Source: Bacteroidales bacterium
GTDB lineage: Bacteria; Bacteroidota; Bacteroidia; Bacteroidales; P3
Reading direction: 5' to 3'
Assembly (NCBI GenBank): GCA_009785425.1
Contig: WQWI01000016.1
Location: 1 to 45,486, forward strand
DNA length: 45,486 nucleotides
The first letter of the stretch is position 1, and the number at the start of each line of letters is the position of its first letter. Of this stretch, positions 1 to 9,000 are shown piece after piece. The notes beneath the pieces were generated by a model, which worked only from the letters and a program-made list of their open reading frames with translations, was not told where the DNA came from and did not search any database. The position numbers and the translations under genes were made by a program.

Positions 1-1017
1 AAAGAAGTTTTGGATAGTATGGTTGAAAAATTGCACAACGGTTGGTTTCCGGATGATCCTTGTGCAAAAGAAAAAACATACAGCGGAATTGATACGCAAC
101 TTTGGTTTTTTTGGGCGTTGCAACAATACGCTTATCAAACCAAAACGCAAAATAAAATTTGGAAAGAATATGGAAATGCGATGGTATCCATATTAAACAT
201 GTACAAGCACGGTTCGCATTATCATGTTCACATGCTTCCAAACGGGTCGATTTACGGTGGCGATGAAAGGCAAGCCCTCACTTGGATGAACGCCACACCG
301 GAAGGTATCGCCGTCACGCCCCGAAATGGCTTTGCTGTTGAGGTAAACGCGCTTTGGTACAACGCCGTGATGTTTGCTGTTGAAGTGGCAAAACTAGCTA
401 AAGACACTAAATTTGTGGACGAGTGGGAGCCGTTGATGCAAAACTTTCCGAGTGTTTTCAAAAATTTGTTTTGGGATAAACAAAGAGGATATTTAGCCGA
501 TTGTGTGAATGGCGAGCATAAAGATTTTTCGGTGCGACCTAATCAAGTTCTCGCAACAGCACTCCCTTATTCGCCAATCAGCGAAAAAATTTCGCAGTTG
601 ATTTTGGAAAAAGTTCGTCAGGAGTTGCTTACCCCTCGCGGACTTCGAACGCTTTCGCCCAAAGATAAAAACTACAAATCTGTTTACGAGGGTAGCCAAT
701 TCCAGCGTGATATGGCGTATCATCAAGGAACAGTTTGGGTTTGGCTGTTGCAATTTTTTGTAGAAGGATATATTAAGGTGTATGACAAATCGAAATTAGA
801 TTTTATCGAAAAATTATATCACGGATTTGAGCAAACGATTTCGGAGTATTGCATTGGCACTATTGCCGAAATTTATGACGGCGATCCGCCGCATCGTCCG
901 AAAGGTGCAATTTCACAAGCATGGAGCGTTGCCGCTTTGTTGAGAATTAACCAGATTATGTCTCGACTCCGCTCGACAACCGAAGTCACATCCTCAAAAA
1001 CAAAAAGCAAGAAATGA
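1..1017 (+). CDS. Glycogen debranching enzyme, C-terminal part (cut by window edge)
   Basis: The reading frame is open from the first base, so the N-terminus lies outside the window and 338 residues are visible. They match the amylo-alpha-1,6-glucosidase (GDE_C) (alpha/alpha)6 barrel: YSGIDTQLWFFWAL, then NALWYNAVMFAVEVAK, FWDKQRGYLADCVN, RPNQVLATALPYSPIS, YHQGTVWVWLL and a closing GAISQAWSVAALLR segment. The enzyme removes alpha-1,6 branches from glycogen in the cytoplasm. The stop overlaps the next start in an ATGA, so translation is probably coupled to the glycosyltransferase. A debranching enzyme, glycosyltransferase and GH57 triplet is a known Bacteroidetes arrangement. The last residues (TEVTSSKTKSKK) are low complexity. 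Confidence 0.92.
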   Translation, partial: KEVLDSMVEKLHNGWFPDDPCAKEKTYSGIDTQLWFFWALQQYAYQTKTQNKIWKEYGNAMVSILNMYKHGSHYHVHMLPNGSIYGGDERQALTWMNATPEGIAVTPRNGFAVEVNALWYNAVMFAVEVAKLAKDTKFVDEWEPLMQNFPSVFKNLFWDKQRGYLADCVNGEHKDFSVRPNQVLATALPYSPISEKISQLILEKVRQELLTPRGLRTLSPKDKNYKSVYEGSQFQRDMAYHQGTVWVWLLQFFVEGYIKVYDKSKLDFIEKLYHGFEQTISEYCIGTIAEIYDGDPPHRPKGAISQAWSVAALLRINQIMSRLRSTTEVTSSKTKSKK

Positions 1018-2306
1018 AAGTTCTAATGTTTGGTTGGGAGTTTCCTCCGCACATCACAGGAGGTTTAGGCACGGCAAGCTACGGGCTCGCTAAAGGTTTG
1101 CTCAAGCAGGGTGTGGAAGTTGTTTTTGTCGTCCCGAAAGCCTATGGCGACGAAGATCAAACTGTGGCAAAAATTGTGAACGCAAGCGATATCGAAATTG
1201 ATTATCGAAATACGATTTATCAAACGTATTGGCGAAATTTGACATATATTGAAGTTGGTTCAAATCTTGTGCCGTATATGGGTTTTGAGGATTATTTGCG
1301 ATTGGAAAGTAAGTCCGAATCCGAAACAGAGCATATAGATGCAGATATGTTTTACAAACGTAAATTTTCGTTTTCCGGAAAATATCAAAGCAATTTGATG
1401 GACGAAGTGAAGCAGTATGCAATGGTTGCATGCACAATCGCACAACAGTACGATCACGATTTAATCCACGCACACGACTGGCTCTGTTATGAAGCCGGAA
1501 TCGCTGCAAAAGCCGCTTCCGGAAAACCTTTGGTGATTCATGTTCATGCCACGGAATTCGACCGTTCGGGAGAAAATGTCAATCAAGTTGTTTACGATAT
1601 TGAACGCAGGGGAATGCTTGCCGCCGACAAAATTATGACGGTTAGCAATCTCACGCGACAAATTGTGATCGAACGCTACGGCATTGATCCGAAAAAAGTT
1701 CACACGGTTTACAACGCTGTTGAGCCAATCGAAAACAAAAAACAAATTGTTGTAAGCAAAAATTTCAAAGAAAAAGTCGTTACTTTTTTGGGACGTATTA
1801 CATTCCAAAAAGGTCCGGAGTATTTTGTCGAAGCCGCACATCGTGTTCTACAGAAAGATGACAACGTTCGTTTTGTAATGGCAGGCTCAGGCGATTTGTT
1901 GAACAAGGCTGTTCGACGTGTTGCGGAATTGGGAATTGGCACTAAATTTCATTTCACTGGTTTTTTGAAAGGATTAGATGTCGATCGCATGTTTATGATG
2001 AGCGATGTGTATGTGATGCCGTCTATTTCCGAACCGTTCGGCATTTCTCCTCTTGAAGCGATGCGGGCGCATGTTCCTGTTGTGATTTCAAACCAGTCGG
2101 GCTGTTCAGAGATTTTGCATTATGCTTTGAAAGTAGATTTTTGGGACATTGATGCTATGGCAAACTCTATTTATGCACTTTTACATTATGACACTTTACA
2201 TAAATTATTCAGCGAAAAAGGTGCGGAAGAAGTAGATAGTCTCAAGTGGGAAAACGCAGCTTTGAACAATATAAAAATCTACAAAAAAGCTCTAACCCTA
2301 AAATAA
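1014..2306 (+). CDS. Glycogen synthase-like glycosyltransferase (GT-B fold)
   Basis: This 430-residue GT-B enzyme begins MKVLMFGWEFPPHITGGLG, the N-terminal glycogen/starch synthase signature with the GG loop that contacts the nucleotide sugar. The C-terminal half has a GT4-type nucleotide-binding domain: VVTFLGRITFQKGPEYFVEA, and the EX7E motif in EPFGISPLEAMRAHVPVV. A role in alpha-1,4-glucan elongation from an ADP- or UDP-sugar is inferred from the fold and from its place between a debranching enzyme and a GH57 amylase. It is shorter than bacterial GlgA and closer to the GT4-like synthases of Bacteroidetes, so another glucosyl transfer is possible. It overlaps the gene before it by 4 bases. 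Confidence 0.88.
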   Translation: MKVLMFGWEFPPHITGGLGTASYGLAKGLLKQGVEVVFVVPKAYGDEDQTVAKIVNASDIEIDYRNTIYQTYWRNLTYIEVGSNLVPYMGFEDYLRLESKSESETEHIDADMFYKRKFSFSGKYQSNLMDEVKQYAMVACTIAQQYDHDLIHAHDWLCYEAGIAAKAASGKPLVIHVHATEFDRSGENVNQVVYDIERRGMLAADKIMTVSNLTRQIVIERYGIDPKKVHTVYNAVEPIENKKQIVVSKNFKEKVVTFLGRITFQKGPEYFVEAAHRVLQKDDNVRFVMAGSGDLLNKAVRRVAELGIGTKFHFTGFLKGLDVDRMFMMSDVYVMPSISEPFGISPLEAMRAHVPVVISNQSGCSEILHYALKVDFWDIDAMANSIYALLHYDTLHKLFSEKGAEEVDSLKWENAALNNIKIYKKALTLK

Positions 2307-2314
2307 TCCTCGCC

Positions 2315-4111
2315 ATGAATGCCTTGTGTTTTTACTTCCAAGTACACCAACCGCTAAGACTGCGAAACTATCGTTTCTTTGAAATGGGAGCAGTGCACAA
2401 TTATTACGATGATTATCAAAATCAATATTTGGTAAATCGTATCGCCGATCGTTGCTATATTCCGATGAATAACTTGTTGCTGGAATTGATCAAAAAACAC
2501 GGAAAAAAGTTCAGTGTAAGTTTGTCGATTTCGGGTGTTGCGTTAGATCAGTTTGAGTGGTATGCTCCGCATGTTTTGGAGAGTTTCAAAGCATTGGCAA
2601 AAACCGGACAAGTTGAATTTATTGCCGAAACATACTACCATTCATTGGCGTCGTTAAGCGACAGTTCAGAATTTGAAAAACAAGTAAAAAAGCATAGCGA
2701 ACGCATCAAAAAATTATTTGGAAAAAAACCAACCACATTCCGAAATACTGAACTGATTTATTCCGACCAAATCGGCGCAAGGGTTGCCAAGCTTGGCTTT
2801 AACACTATGATTACGGAAGGTGCAAAACATATTTTGGGATGGAAATCTCCAAATTATTTATATTGCAATGCTATTAATCCGAAATTAAATGTTTTGCTGA
2901 GAAATTATCAGTTGAGCGATGATATTGCGTTTCGTTTTTCGGATCAACAATGGAAAGGTTGGCCACTCACAACTGAGAAATACGTGGATTGGATATTAGA
3001 ACTCGGCGAAAAAGAAGAAGTTGTCAACATCTTTTTAGACTATGAAACTTTCGGCGAACACCAATTGAAAGAAACCGGAATTTTTGATTTTTTCAAAGCA
3101 TTGCCAAGTCAAATTTTCAAACGTTCGAATTTCGAATTTTCAACACCCTCAAAAATCAGCAAAGCCTTAAAACCTGTGGCTCCTGTGCATGTTCCGTTTC
3201 CTATTTCATGGGCAGACGAAGAGCGTGATTTGACCGCTTGGCTCGGTAATGAATTGCAAAACGAAGCTTTTGAAAAATTATACGAACTAACACAAAAAGT
3301 CGAGAAAAATAAAAATCCGGAAATTCATAAAGATTTTGGTTTTTTACAGACGAGCGACAACCTGTATTACATGTGTACGAAATGGCTTGCAAGTGCTGAT
3401 GTTCACAAGTATTTCAGCCATTACCCCTCGCCTTATGATGCATTCATAAATTACATGAATATCTTGTCGGATTTTATCATTCGTTTGGACGAAAAAACGC
3501 ACAGCAGTGCATCTCAACAAAAAGCAAAAACCTCCGTAAAAGGAGACAATAATAAAACCATTAATAAACCTAATTTATCAACAAAAAAAACAAAAACAAT
3601 GGAAAAAAAGAAACCCACAGCTAAAAAACCGGTTGCAAAGAAGCCTGCAGCAAAGAAACCTGCAGTTAAAGCTGCTCCTAAAACAGCGGCTAAACCTGCT
3701 GCTAAAAAGACTGTTGCTAAAAAACCGGCTGTAAAAAAAGCCGTTGCTCCAAAAAAAGTAACTAAGCCTGCGGTTAAGAAAGCTGTTGCTAAAAAACCTG
3801 CGGTAAAAAAAGCCGTTGCTCCCAAAAAAGTAACTAAACCTGCGGTTAAGAAAGCTGTTGCTAAAAAACCTGTGGTAAAAAAAGCTGTTGCTCCCAAAAA
3901 AGTAACTAAGCCTGCAGTTAAGAAAGCTGTTGCTAAAAAACCTGTGGTAAAAAAAGCTGTTGCTCCCAAAAAAGTAACTAAGCCTGCAGTTAAAAAAGCT
4001 GTTGCTAAAAAACCAGTAGTTAAAAAAGCTGTTGCTGCCAAAAAACCTGCAGTAAAAAAAGTTGCTGCTAAAAAAACAGTGGCAAAAAAATGTGGCGTTA
4101 AGAAGAAGTAA
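2315..4111 (+). CDS. GH57 alpha-amylase family protein with in-frame histone H1-like C-terminal tail
   Basis: The start is set at ATG 2315, 8 bases after the glycosyltransferase stop; the open frame upstream lies inside that gene. The protein has 598 residues. Residues 1 to about 405 are a GH57 (alpha/beta)7 barrel: FYFQVHQPLRLR (motif 1), GFNTMITEGAKHI with the expected glutamate nucleophile, and NIFLDYETFGEHQ with the expected aspartate. It should act on alpha-glucan in the cytoplasm, with the two genes before it. Residues 429-598 are an extremely basic Lys/Ala/Pro/Val tail built from 24-residue repeats, like histone H1-type proteins. Known GH57 enzymes do not need such a tail. The bridge (about residues 406-428) is polar and A-rich in DNA, like an intergenic leader, and ends in an in-frame ATG at 3599. 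The tail may therefore be a separate gene joined by loss of a stop. A terminator follows at 4145. Confidence 0.85.
   Translation: MNALCFYFQVHQPLRLRNYRFFEMGAVHNYYDDYQNQYLVNRIADRCYIPMNNLLLELIKKHGKKFSVSLSISGVALDQFEWYAPHVLESFKALAKTGQVEFIAETYYHSLASLSDSSEFEKQVKKHSERIKKLFGKKPTTFRNTELIYSDQIGARVAKLGFNTMITEGAKHILGWKSPNYLYCNAINPKLNVLLRNYQLSDDIAFRFSDQQWKGWPLTTEKYVDWILELGEKEEVVNIFLDYETFGEHQLKETGIFDFFKALPSQIFKRSNFEFSTPSKISKALKPVAPVHVPFPISWADEERDLTAWLGNELQNEAFEKLYELTQKVEKNKNPEIHKDFGFLQTSDNLYYMCTKWLASADVHKYFSHYPSPYDAFINYMNILSDFIIRLDEKTHSSASQQKAKTSVKGDNNKTINKPNLSTKKTKTMEKKKPTAKKPVAKKPAAKKPAVKAAPKTAAKPAAKKTVAKKPAVKKAVAPKKVTKPAVKKAVAKKPAVKKAVAPKKVTKPAVKKAVAKKPVVKKAVAPKKVTKPAVKKAVAKKPVVKKAVAPKKVTKPAVKKAVAKKPVVKKAVAAKKPAVKKVAAKKTVAKKCGVKKK
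3599..4111 (+). CDS. Possible separate start for a histone H1-like basic protein
   Basis: In frame with the amylase, ATG 3599 opens a 170-residue product starting MEKKKPTAKKPVAKK. It is almost wholly Lys, Ala, Pro, Val and Thr, and no globular domain is visible. Small basic AKKP-repeat proteins of this kind are known in Bacteroidetes and Chlamydia as nucleoid-binding histone H1-like proteins. The 60 bases upstream are A/T-rich with A-runs, as in leaders of other genes here, but contain no TAnnTTTG box. It could be made by internal initiation, exist only as the tail of the fusion, or both. The sequence cannot settle this. Confidence 0.45.
   Translation: MEKKKPTAKKPVAKKPAAKKPAVKAAPKTAAKPAAKKTVAKKPAVKKAVAPKKVTKPAVKKAVAKKPAVKKAVAPKKVTKPAVKKAVAKKPVVKKAVAPKKVTKPAVKKAVAKKPVVKKAVAPKKVTKPAVKKAVAKKPVVKKAVAAKKPAVKKVAAKKTVAKKCGVKKK
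3740..4027 (+). repeat. Four tandem 72-bp repeats encoding a 24-residue basic unit
   Basis: Near-identical units begin at 3740, 3812, 3884 and 3956, followed by a diverged part-copy from 4028. Each encodes AVAPKKVTKPAVKKAVAKKP plus V/A-V-K-K. Differences are mostly silent or A/V changes. The unit is a multiple of three, so copy number can change without a frameshift. Confidence 0.93.
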
Positions 4112-4144
4112 TATCACTATTATTTAGTCTTTTTTGAAAGAAGG

Positions 4145-4177
4145 GGCTGTCTAATTTTGAGACAGTCTCTTTTTTTT
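4145..4177 (+). terminator. Intrinsic terminator after the glycogen operon
   Basis: An 8-bp stem (GGCTGTCT at 4145-4152 with AGACAGTC at 4160-4167, one G-T pair) encloses a 7-base loop and is followed within 3 bases by a run of eight T (4170-4177). Confidence 0.85.
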
Positions 4178-4200
4178 GTTTTCATTTTTTTTCGTATATT

Positions 4201-4230
4201 TTGTAACTTTCGTATTTTTTTGTACCTTTG
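4201..4230 (+). promoter_or_regulatory. Bacteroidetes-type promoter for the ECF sigma gene
   Basis: TTG at 4201-4203 is followed after 19 bases by TACCTTTG at 4223-4230. Transcription should start near 4236, which places the sigma start codon downstream of 4236. Confidence 0.75.
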
Positions 4231-4240
4231 CAAAAAAAAA

Positions 4241-4840
4241 GTGGCATTGCATAATAACAACGAGTTGATTTCGGATAAACAGTTATTTCTTGCTATAAGC
4301 AAAGGAAGTCATGAGGCATTTCGTCAATTTTTTGATATGTATAAGAAGCGCATATACGGATCTTTGTACAAAATACTTCGTTCGCATGAGGATGTGGGGG
4401 AGTTGATGCAAGTTGTTTTTATAAAAATTTGGGAAAATAGAACTACGAAAAACCCTGATCTTTCGCTTGATGCGTGGGTGTTTAAAATTGCTAAAAACTG
4501 TGCTCTCAATATGCTACAGCAAAGAGCTCGCAAATTACTTTTCGAAAAACAAATAATTGATAATTTCGAACTAAGCGAAGATGGCGAGACGCCTATAATT
4601 GATAAAGATTTGAAACAATACCTCAACGATTTGATAGCTGACATTCCGGAACGTAGACGAGAAATTTTCAAACTGCGTTACGAAAAACAGCTCTCCTACA
4701 AAGAAATTGCCGAACAACTTGGCATTTCAGAAAATACGGTGCACACTCAAATCAGCCGCTCTCTAAACTACCTTCGCGAACAACTTGGAAAAGAACTTTT
4801 GGCTGTGATGCTTCCACTAATTATTTTTTTTGAACTTTAA
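4241..4840 (+). CDS. ECF-type RNA polymerase sigma factor (FecI-like)
   Basis: This is a 199-residue ECF sigma factor. Region 2 reads HEAFRQFFDMYKKRIYGSLY and EDVGELMQVVFIKIWENR; region 4 reads IPERRREIFKLRYEKQLSYK and then EIAEQLGISENTVHTQISR, a helix-turn-helix. The frame stays open upstream to 4157, but that stretch spans the terminator and promoter, so GTG 4241 is chosen; TTG 4265 is an alternative. The last residues are hydrophobic (LAVMLPLIIFFEL), as in many Bacteroidetes ECF factors. The next gene is a FecR anti-sigma, then an STN-domain SusC. This is the usual order for an outer-membrane signalling relay in which ligand capture releases the sigma factor. Confidence 0.9.
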   Translation: MALHNNNELISDKQLFLAISKGSHEAFRQFFDMYKKRIYGSLYKILRSHEDVGELMQVVFIKIWENRTTKNPDLSLDAWVFKIAKNCALNMLQQRARKLLFEKQIIDNFELSEDGETPIIDKDLKQYLNDLIADIPERRREIFKLRYEKQLSYKEIAEQLGISENTVHTQISRSLNYLREQLGKELLAVMLPLIIFFEL

Positions 4841-4969
4841 AAGTTTGATTTTCCGCCATTTTAGCTTATTGTTGTGATTTTTTTTATTTCTCCTGTCACC
4901 GAAAGGGGCAGTTTGTTTGTCTTACTTATGTGGGGACGATGATAAACAAGCAATGAAATATGTATTGAA

Positions 4970-5983
4970 ATGACGACAGAGAACGAAAAAGAACTATTTA
5001 CTCTTCTTGATGAATTTTGTGATCCAAATGCACAACTATCAATAAAAAAACTGCATCGGATTGATTTTCTTCTCCGCAGCAAACGTGGAGATGAATGCGT
5101 TACCCAATTAATGCAACAAGGATGGAAAGAAGAATCGGAGGATTTTGGCAAGGAAAACTACGAGCGTATTTTCGCTCGCGTGAAGCAACACATAGAAGCA
5201 AGTCAAAGCAAACGATTGTCGTTTATGCAGTTTTTCTATCGTTGTGCCGCAGTCCTATTGCTCCCATTGCTGGGACTTTCCGCCTATTTCATAGTACAGG
5301 CAATTAACTCAGACCGTCATATACACACAGAAATAGTAAAGATTGTAGAACTACAAGAAACGCAGTCGAGAATTACATTGGCAGACGGCAGTACTGTAAC
5401 ACTAAAAGATGGTAGCCGATTGATTAAAAAAAACAATTTCAGCGGAAACACACGAGAAATTGCGTTGGAGGGCGAGGCTTTTTTTGATATTGCACACAAT
5501 CCCGACATGCCGTTTATCATTCATACCGGAAATGTCAGAACCACCGTACTTGGGACTGCTTTTTCCATCAAGGCAGTGCCCAGCGAAACCTCAATTACGG
5601 TAACGGTTGTAGAAGGAAAAGTGAGAGTGGAAGACGGATCAAGATTACTCGCTATCTTGGGGGCTGACCAACAATTTATCCACGGCATCGAATCTGAACA
5701 CCTGCAAGAAATGGCTGTGGAAGAAGCTGTAGAGGAAGAGGTAAATAGAATATCGCACGAATTGATTTTCAGCAATATGCCTTTTGGCGATATTGTACAA
5801 TATCTTGCCGTTAGACATGGTGTTAGTATTGTGATTAAAAATGAAGAGTTAAAGCAACAACGCATTCATGTTTTGTTGGACAACCGCAATTCGATTGATG
5901 CACTGCTGAAACTCTTGTGTGCTTCGCAACACGCCACGTTCACAATTGAAGAAGGTACATACGTGATAAGAAGTATGAGATAG
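4970..5983 (+). CDS. FecR-family anti-sigma factor
   Basis: This 337-residue membrane protein has a cytoplasmic N-terminal region (1 to about 88), one transmembrane helix (about 90-111, FFYRCAAVLLLPLLGLSAYF) and a periplasmic FecR domain. The FecR core is visible as ITLADGSTVTLKDGSRL and REIALEGEAFFDIAHNP followed by TTVLGTAFSI. The C-terminus matches the DUF4974/STN-contact region (FSNMPFGDIVQYLAVRHGVS). It should hold the neighbouring ECF sigma factor and release it on a signal from the STN domain of SusC. It lies 129 bases after the sigma gene and 33 bases before susC. No terminator or strong promoter is visible in those gaps. Confidence 0.92.
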   Translation: MTTENEKELFTLLDEFCDPNAQLSIKKLHRIDFLLRSKRGDECVTQLMQQGWKEESEDFGKENYERIFARVKQHIEASQSKRLSFMQFFYRCAAVLLLPLLGLSAYFIVQAINSDRHIHTEIVKIVELQETQSRITLADGSTVTLKDGSRLIKKNNFSGNTREIALEGEAFFDIAHNPDMPFIIHTGNVRTTVLGTAFSIKAVPSETSITVTVVEGKVRVEDGSRLLAILGADQQFIHGIESEHLQEMAVEEAVEEEVNRISHELIFSNMPFGDIVQYLAVRHGVSIVIKNEELKQQRIHVLLDNRNSIDALLKLLCASQHATFTIEEGTYVIRSMR

Positions 5984-6016
5984 CGAAACAAACATTAACC
6001 CAAAATACGAAAAACT

Positions 6017-9000
6017 ATGAAACAAAATTACAAAAACGCACTTGTTGCATTGTGTAGTATTTTTTTCCTCGCTCCTCTGTGGATAAATACAGTACAAGCT
6101 CAAGCAAGCGGCAACATTCGGACTCAAACAGTTACAATCGGTTTTGCAAATGAGCCATTAAGAGACGCACTGTTTGCTTTAGGAAGAGCCACCGGATTCC
6201 AGTTGGTATTTCCAGGCACATCAGTAGCAGATGTAACTAGACTTGTAGATCTACCCACAGCAGAACGCAGTGTGGAAACCACCTTGAACCTCCTATTGCA
6301 GGGGACAAATCTTGAGTTTCAAATGCAAGGGGATAACATTGTGTTTTCTGAAAGAAATGTAGCAACAGCAACAATACAGCAGGAGCGACATCATAGAGTA
6401 GTTGTAGGAAGAGTAATTGATGATGGCACGAACGAACCTCTCCCGTTTGTTACCGTTGCTTTGCAAGGAACAACAACCGGTACGGTTACCTCTGTGAATG
6501 GTGATTTCACAATTGGTATTCCTTCGATTGATGCAGTATTGGTATTTTCGTTTTTGGGCTACGAAACCATTGAAGTCCCTGCCACTCAAGCTCAAAATGT
6601 AAGAATGAGGTTAGCGGCGACAATGCTTGATGTTACAGAGATCATCTCAACCGGTTATCAACAACTTTCCAGAGAACGTATGACAGGATCGTTCGCTATG
6701 ATTACCTATGCTCAAATTCAGGACAGGATGCAACCAACTTTAGCATCAATGATCGAAGGTCTTGCTCCGGGTGTGGTCGTAACGCCGGCAGGGCTTATCG
6801 AAGTTCGAGGGATATCTACGGTTATGACCAATACACAGCCACTTATTGTAGTAGATGGTTTTCCTCTCATTGGAGTTGACGCAGATCTTAATTCCATAAA
6901 CCCAAACAACATTGAAAGCATCGTTTTCCTGAAATGTGCCGTAGCGGCCTCTATTTATGGGTCGCGCTCTTCGAATGGTGTTATCGTAATCACGACTAAA
7001 ACAGGAAGTGGACGTATAGCCGGAGGAAGAGATTTTAGTATTAGTTATAGAAACTCATTCGGAATAGCGATGAAGCCGGATCTGAGCTTGATGAACTTTG
7101 CAAGTGTATCCGCCTTTATGGATGCCGAATATGATCTCTTTCTGCAAAATCCGGTTGCACCCTTTAATGCGTTCAATAATTACACGAGGCTTAATGAATT
7201 TACTTTTCTTTTAATGGCAAGAAACCAGGGGTTGATGAGCGAGGAAGAAGCTGACCGAAGAATTGCCGAGCTTAGGGGGAATAACGCATTGCAACAAATC
7301 AACGACTATTTATTTCAACGAAGAATTTCGCAGGAGCATAATTTATCAATCCACAGTCGTTCAAGTGTGAACCATTTCGGAGCTTCGATCCGTTACTTAC
7401 GACAAAGGGGGGATGTTATTACCTTCGAAAACGAACGCATAACAGCAGACATCAATAATGCGTGGATGCCAAGAGATTGGATAACAGTAAGAACAATTGC
7501 CAATATTAATTTCACAACGTTTGATAATCCCGGTACGGGCTGGCATTTTACGGACTTGTTGAACTTGACACCTGTGGGCACAGGTGGTCCCGGTAATGCC
7601 GGTTGGGTTGACCCTTACACCAATATGTTTGACGCTAATGGAAATCCGCTGCCTTGGTTTGCCGCTGCACAACGCAGGCAAGCAACGTACGATATGTTTC
7701 CCGGTATGAGGCCTGTTTTGTTTCATCCGTTGGAAGATGTACACGAGATGCGAAATTTTGGCAATAACTTGACGGTTCGCTTGGGCGGAAGTGCAGAGGT
7801 AAGGTTTACTGATTTCCTTTCAGGGAGTGTTGGTGGAACTTGGATCAGGGGTGCGAGTATGAATCGCACGTTTTGGAGTGAAGATTCCTACCGTATGCGA
7901 TTGAGTTTTAACGATGGAACATCTCGAACAAATCCGGTGGTACGCCATGTTCCGGCCGGAGGCAGGCTAGATGAAAGTAGAGGTACGGCGAACAATTGGG
8001 TTTTCCGTACGCAGATAAACTATCAACAGAATTTTAACAATTTCCGTCACAGACTAACCGGTTTTGCTGCAGCAGAAGTGATGCAAGAAACCAACGAGGC
8101 TGTTACTATGCCTACACGTTTTGGATTCGACCCGAGGTCGGCAACATTTAATGCGGGTTTCAATCTTCTCAACATGCAACAAAACGTCAACGCTATTCAA
8201 CAAGATATGTTGTTTGCTCGATCTGCGCCTCTTTTAGGAGGACACATGGGACTACCCTATGCGGTACGCGACCAAAGAAGAGTATCATGGATGGGTAACT
8301 TCTCTTACGAATTTGACAATACCTATATCATTAGCGGTAGTGTTCGCTGGGAGTTGAGTAATTTTTACGGAACCGCCCGCGAATACCGCTACAGACCAAC
8401 ATGGTCGATTGGAGGCACCTACAAAATGATCAATAAGCCTTACATGGCACCATTGCGAGATATTTTTGATCGTTTCAATGTTAGAGCAACATTTGGAGTA
8501 TTGGGTAGCGATGTATTGAACTTTTTGCCTTACCTCGTGTTACTTCCCGGTGCTCACCAAGTGGTGACAGGCGGAATTTCAAACTCTATTTCAGCGTGGC
8601 CAAATCCAAGACTTCGCTACGAAAGAAAGAGGAACCTAAATTTTGGGTTAGATATGAGCATGTTTAGACACAGGCTTGACCTTACGATAGACTTATACCA
8701 CAACCATAGTTACGACTTGATTGCTCAAGAACCTGCCGACCCAACTACAGGCTTGGTTAACACAACGCTGAATGCAGGAGAACTAAGAAACAGAGGCATT
8801 GAAGTGAGTGCTCGTGCACATGTCGTTCGGACTAACAATTTCCAATGGACGACCTCACCGGTTGTGAGTTACAACCGTACTCAAGTTCTTAGATGGGATG
8901 TTACACGTGCCTTTATGGGTTCTATGACAGGGAATCCGATAATGCTCACAGGTCACACTGCCGATGCTTTCTTTGGACCACGTTTTGCAGGACTAAACGA

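Noticed and set aside
3740-4027. CRISPR-like regular repeats
   Set aside because: Units abut with no spacers and encode a basic peptide in frame.
3514-4041. Long Phe/Ala-rich open frames on the minus strand opposite the basic tail
   Set aside because: They are the mirror of a repeat with few stop-forming codons. They have no promoter or known motif, and the plus-strand repeat explains their length.
4157-4240. N-terminal extension of the ECF sigma factor with a hydrophobic start
   Set aside because: It is encoded across the terminator T-run and the promoter, upstream of the likely transcript start.
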